Below, piece after piece: positions 14,579 through 16,061 of a stretch of 16,061 nucleotides of DNA. A model generated the notes under the pieces. It did no database searches and was not told the origin of the DNA. It saw only the letters and a program-made list of their open reading frames with translations. The translations under genes and the position numbers were made by a program. The stretch's first letter is position 1; every line of letters starts with the position of its first letter. Source of the DNA: HyVt-443 sp964544655 (lineage in GTDB: Bacteria; Pseudomonadota; Gammaproteobacteria; Chromatiales; Chromatiaceae); contig CAZJCM010000052.1 of assembly GCA_964544655.1 (NCBI GenBank), forward strand, positions 1 through 16,061, in the 5' to 3' direction.

Positions 14579-14932
14579 CTACTGCTGTCGTTGCAGCAGC
14601 CCCAGCAGCCGGCCGCCCTGCATCAGTTCGCCCTGGCCCCGCTGATTCACCTTCAAGCGGTAGTGACGCTCCAGGTCCGGGTTCGCCGCATCGGAGCACT
14701 GCAAGGCGATGCTGTTGCTGCTCTCTCCGGCCCAGAAACAGCGTTGGGCCGCGGTCTCCTCACCCGGCCTAAAGAACTCCGCCCGACCATCGAACTGCAC
14801 CACCAGACGACTGTAGCCGCCCTCCAGACCATCCTCTATCTGCCAGGTGCCGGCCCCGGGATGGCCACTGCATCCGGCCAGTAACAACGGAATTGCCAAC
14901 CACAGGCAGCGCAGAGGGCGTTCAATCAACAT
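14579..14932 (-). CDS. Small predicted lipoprotein of unknown function
   Basis: A 117-aa protein with a type II signal peptide: a short basic start (MLIERPLR), a hydrophobic core, and a lipobox LLAGC with lipidated C21. Serine at +2 predicts outer-membrane sorting. The mature part (about 97 aa) looks beta-rich, with TWQIEDGLEGGYSRLVVQFD and HYRLKVNQRGQGELMQ, and has two cysteines (C65, C79) that could form a disulfide. I start at 14932, not the in-frame ATG at 14953, because AAGGA lies 8 nt before it and the signal peptide then has normal length. No known family is recognised. It is convergent with the flavoprotein gene and divergent from ettA. Confidence 0.83.
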   Translation of the reverse strand: MLIERPLRCLWLAIPLLLAGCSGHPGAGTWQIEDGLEGGYSRLVVQFDGRAEFFRPGEETAAQRCFWAGESSNSIALQCSDAANPDLERHYRLKVNQRGQGELMQGGRLLGLLQRQQ

Positions 14933-14961
14933 ATGAAGATTCCTTATAGCCATGTGAGAGT

Positions 14962-15147
14962 CGCATCCAGGCCGTGACGGTGTTACACCTCAACTCAACC
15001 CCGTCGCGGGGCTGCTGCTCCCTGACGGGGACGCCATAAACCCATCCCTGGGGGCAACAGCCCCACACTCCTGACCGGGACGGAATGCGATTGACTGGAT
15101 GCACTACATCGGGTGTTTGCAGCCTGCACCCTCACGGCCTGGACGCG
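14962..15147. repeat. Palindromic element with about 21-nt inverted ends and internal hairpins
   Basis: The left end (14962-14982) and right end (15127-15147) are complementary over 21 positions with two mismatches, including a perfect CCAGGCCGTGA/TCACGGCCTGG core. The 144-nt interior adds ACACC/GGTGT (14985-14989 with 15112-15116), GGGGCTG/CAGCCCC (15008-15014 with 15058-15064) and the alternative CCCCGTC/GACGGGG (14999-15005 with 15024-15030). It occupies most of the 351-bp gap between the lipoprotein gene and ettA; the rest (15148-15283) should hold the ettA promoter, but only an AT-rich patch near 15179-15186 is visible. It could be a non-autonomous mobile repeat or a structured RNA. Confidence 0.65.
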
Positions 15148-15283
15148 GCTCCCACGAATAGATACGAGTCGATAGCGCGCATTATATGCCAAATATCGTA
15201 AACAGGGACGGGATGAAGCCAACTATGCCAAAATAGGCGATTCGATTTCACATGTTTCTTCGACACACATTCAGAGTAAACCA

Positions 15284-16061
15284 ATGGCCCAGTACATCTA
15301 CACCATGAACCGCGTCGGCAAGATCGTCCCCCCCAAACGGGTGATCCTGCGCGACATCTCCCTCTCCTTCTTCCCCGGCGCCAAGATCGGCGTGCTGGGT
15401 CTGAACGGGGCCGGCAAATCGACCCTGCTGCGGATCATGGCCGGCATCGACACGGATATCGAGGGCGAGGCACGCCCTCAGCCGGGGATCAAAATCGGCT
15501 ACCTGCCCCAGGAACCGCAACTGGATCCGGACAAGGACGTGCGCGGCAACGTGGAGATGGCCCTGGGCGACGTCAAGGAGGCGCTGGCGGAACTGGATCA
15601 GGTCTACGCCGCCTATGCCGAGCCGGATGCCGACTTCGATGCCCTGGCCGCCCGCCAGGCGGAACTGGAGAACCTGATCCAGGCCAAGGAGGGGCACAAT
15701 CTGGACCGCACCCTGGAGATCGCCGCCGATGCCCTGCGCCTGCCGCCCTGGGATGCGGACGTCAGCAAACTCTCCGGTGGTGAACGGCGCCGGGTAGCCC
15801 TCTGCCGGCTGCTGCTGGAAAAGCCGGACATGCTGCTGCTGGACGAGCCCACCAACCACCTGGACGCCGAATCGGTGGCCTGGCTGGAGCGCTTCCTGCA
15901 CGACTATCCGGGCACCGTGGTGGCAGTCACCCATGACCGCTATTTCCTCGACAACGTGGCCGGTTGGATCCTGGAACTGGACCGTGGCCACGGCATCCCC
16001 TGGGAAGGCAACTACTCCTCCTGGCTGGAGCAGAAGGAGCGGCGCCTGGAGCTGGAGCAGA
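15284..16061 (+). CDS. ettA: Energy-dependent translational throttle protein EttA (ABC-F ATPase), N-terminal part
   Basis: A soluble ABC-F ATPase that binds the ribosomal E site and gates entry into elongation according to the ATP/ADP ratio. The first 259 codons are present and the gene runs off the right edge. MAQYIYTMNRVGKIVPPKR is the typical EttA start. In the first ATPase domain, Walker A GLNGAGKST is at 39-47. The inserted arm region that contacts L1/tRNA spans about 93-137. Signature LSGGE is at 163-167, and Walker B LLLDEP has catalytic E188, the same number as in E. coli. The switch histidine is H217. The ribosome site is weak (only GAG nearby). Similarity to the gammaproteobacterial protein is very high along the whole visible part. 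Confidence 0.97.
   Translation, partial: MAQYIYTMNRVGKIVPPKRVILRDISLSFFPGAKIGVLGLNGAGKSTLLRIMAGIDTDIEGEARPQPGIKIGYLPQEPQLDPDKDVRGNVEMALGDVKEALAELDQVYAAYAEPDADFDALAARQAELENLIQAKEGHNLDRTLEIAADALRLPPWDADVSKLSGGERRRVALCRLLLEKPDMLLLDEPTNHLDAESVAWLERFLHDYPGTVVAVTHDRYFLDNVAGWILELDRGHGIPWEGNYSSWLEQKERRLELEQ

Noticed and set aside
14962..15147. 6S RNA or signal recognition particle RNA
   Set aside because: The length and long closing stem recall 6S RNA, but no conserved 6S or SRP core sequence was recognised.
1..16061. CRISPR array accompanying the Cas6-like gene
   Set aside because: No regularly spaced direct repeats of 25-40 bp were found anywhere in the window.

Overview
The window looks like part of a chromosome from a sulfur-oxidising gammaproteobacterium, probably Chromatiales or a relative such as the Sedimenticola/Thiodiazotropha type. 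The placement is inferred from the reverse-type dsrAB genes, a cysteine-free DsrC paralogue, and housekeeping proteins (EttA, adenylate kinase, HtpG) that closely resemble gammaproteobacterial ones. No rRNA, tRNA or CRISPR array was found.

Region 1 (1-4510) is a sulfur-oxidation locus. dsrA and the first 409 bases of dsrB lie on the minus strand, with a perfect hairpin between them. An AT-rich divergent region of about 515 bp (1724-2238) carries several inverted repeats. Reading away from dsrA on the plus strand are a 58-aa protein (2239-2415), a 235-aa all-helical protein (2511-3218), a stand-alone Cas6/Cmx6-like RAMP protein (3222-3887) and a cysteine-less DsrC homologue of RspA type (4073-4417). 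A strong terminator at about 4481-4510 closes the block. The pairing of a Cas6-like RNA-binding/endonuclease fold with an uncharacterised helical protein next to dsrAB, with no CRISPR array or other cas gene in view, is the most unusual part of the window.

Region 2 (4511-8556) begins with a scar holding a transposase C-terminal remnant (ISL3-like). Three minus-strand housekeeping genes follow: a thioredoxin-like protein, adenylate kinase (adk) and the chaperone HtpG. htpG has a convincing sigma-32 heat-shock promoter.

Region 3 (8557-14469) is central carbon metabolism on the plus strand: phosphoglucomutase (pgm), phosphoenolpyruvate synthase (ppsA) and a dihydrolipoamide dehydrogenase-like flavoprotein. 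pgm and ppsA both serve gluconeogenesis and glycogen or sugar-nucleotide metabolism, which fits an autotroph.

Region 4 (14470-16061) has a convergent junction with an 86-nt nested inverted repeat, a small lipoprotein gene (minus), a roughly 186-bp palindromic element with about 21-nt inverted ends, and the first 259 codons of the translational throttle ATPase ettA, which runs off the window.
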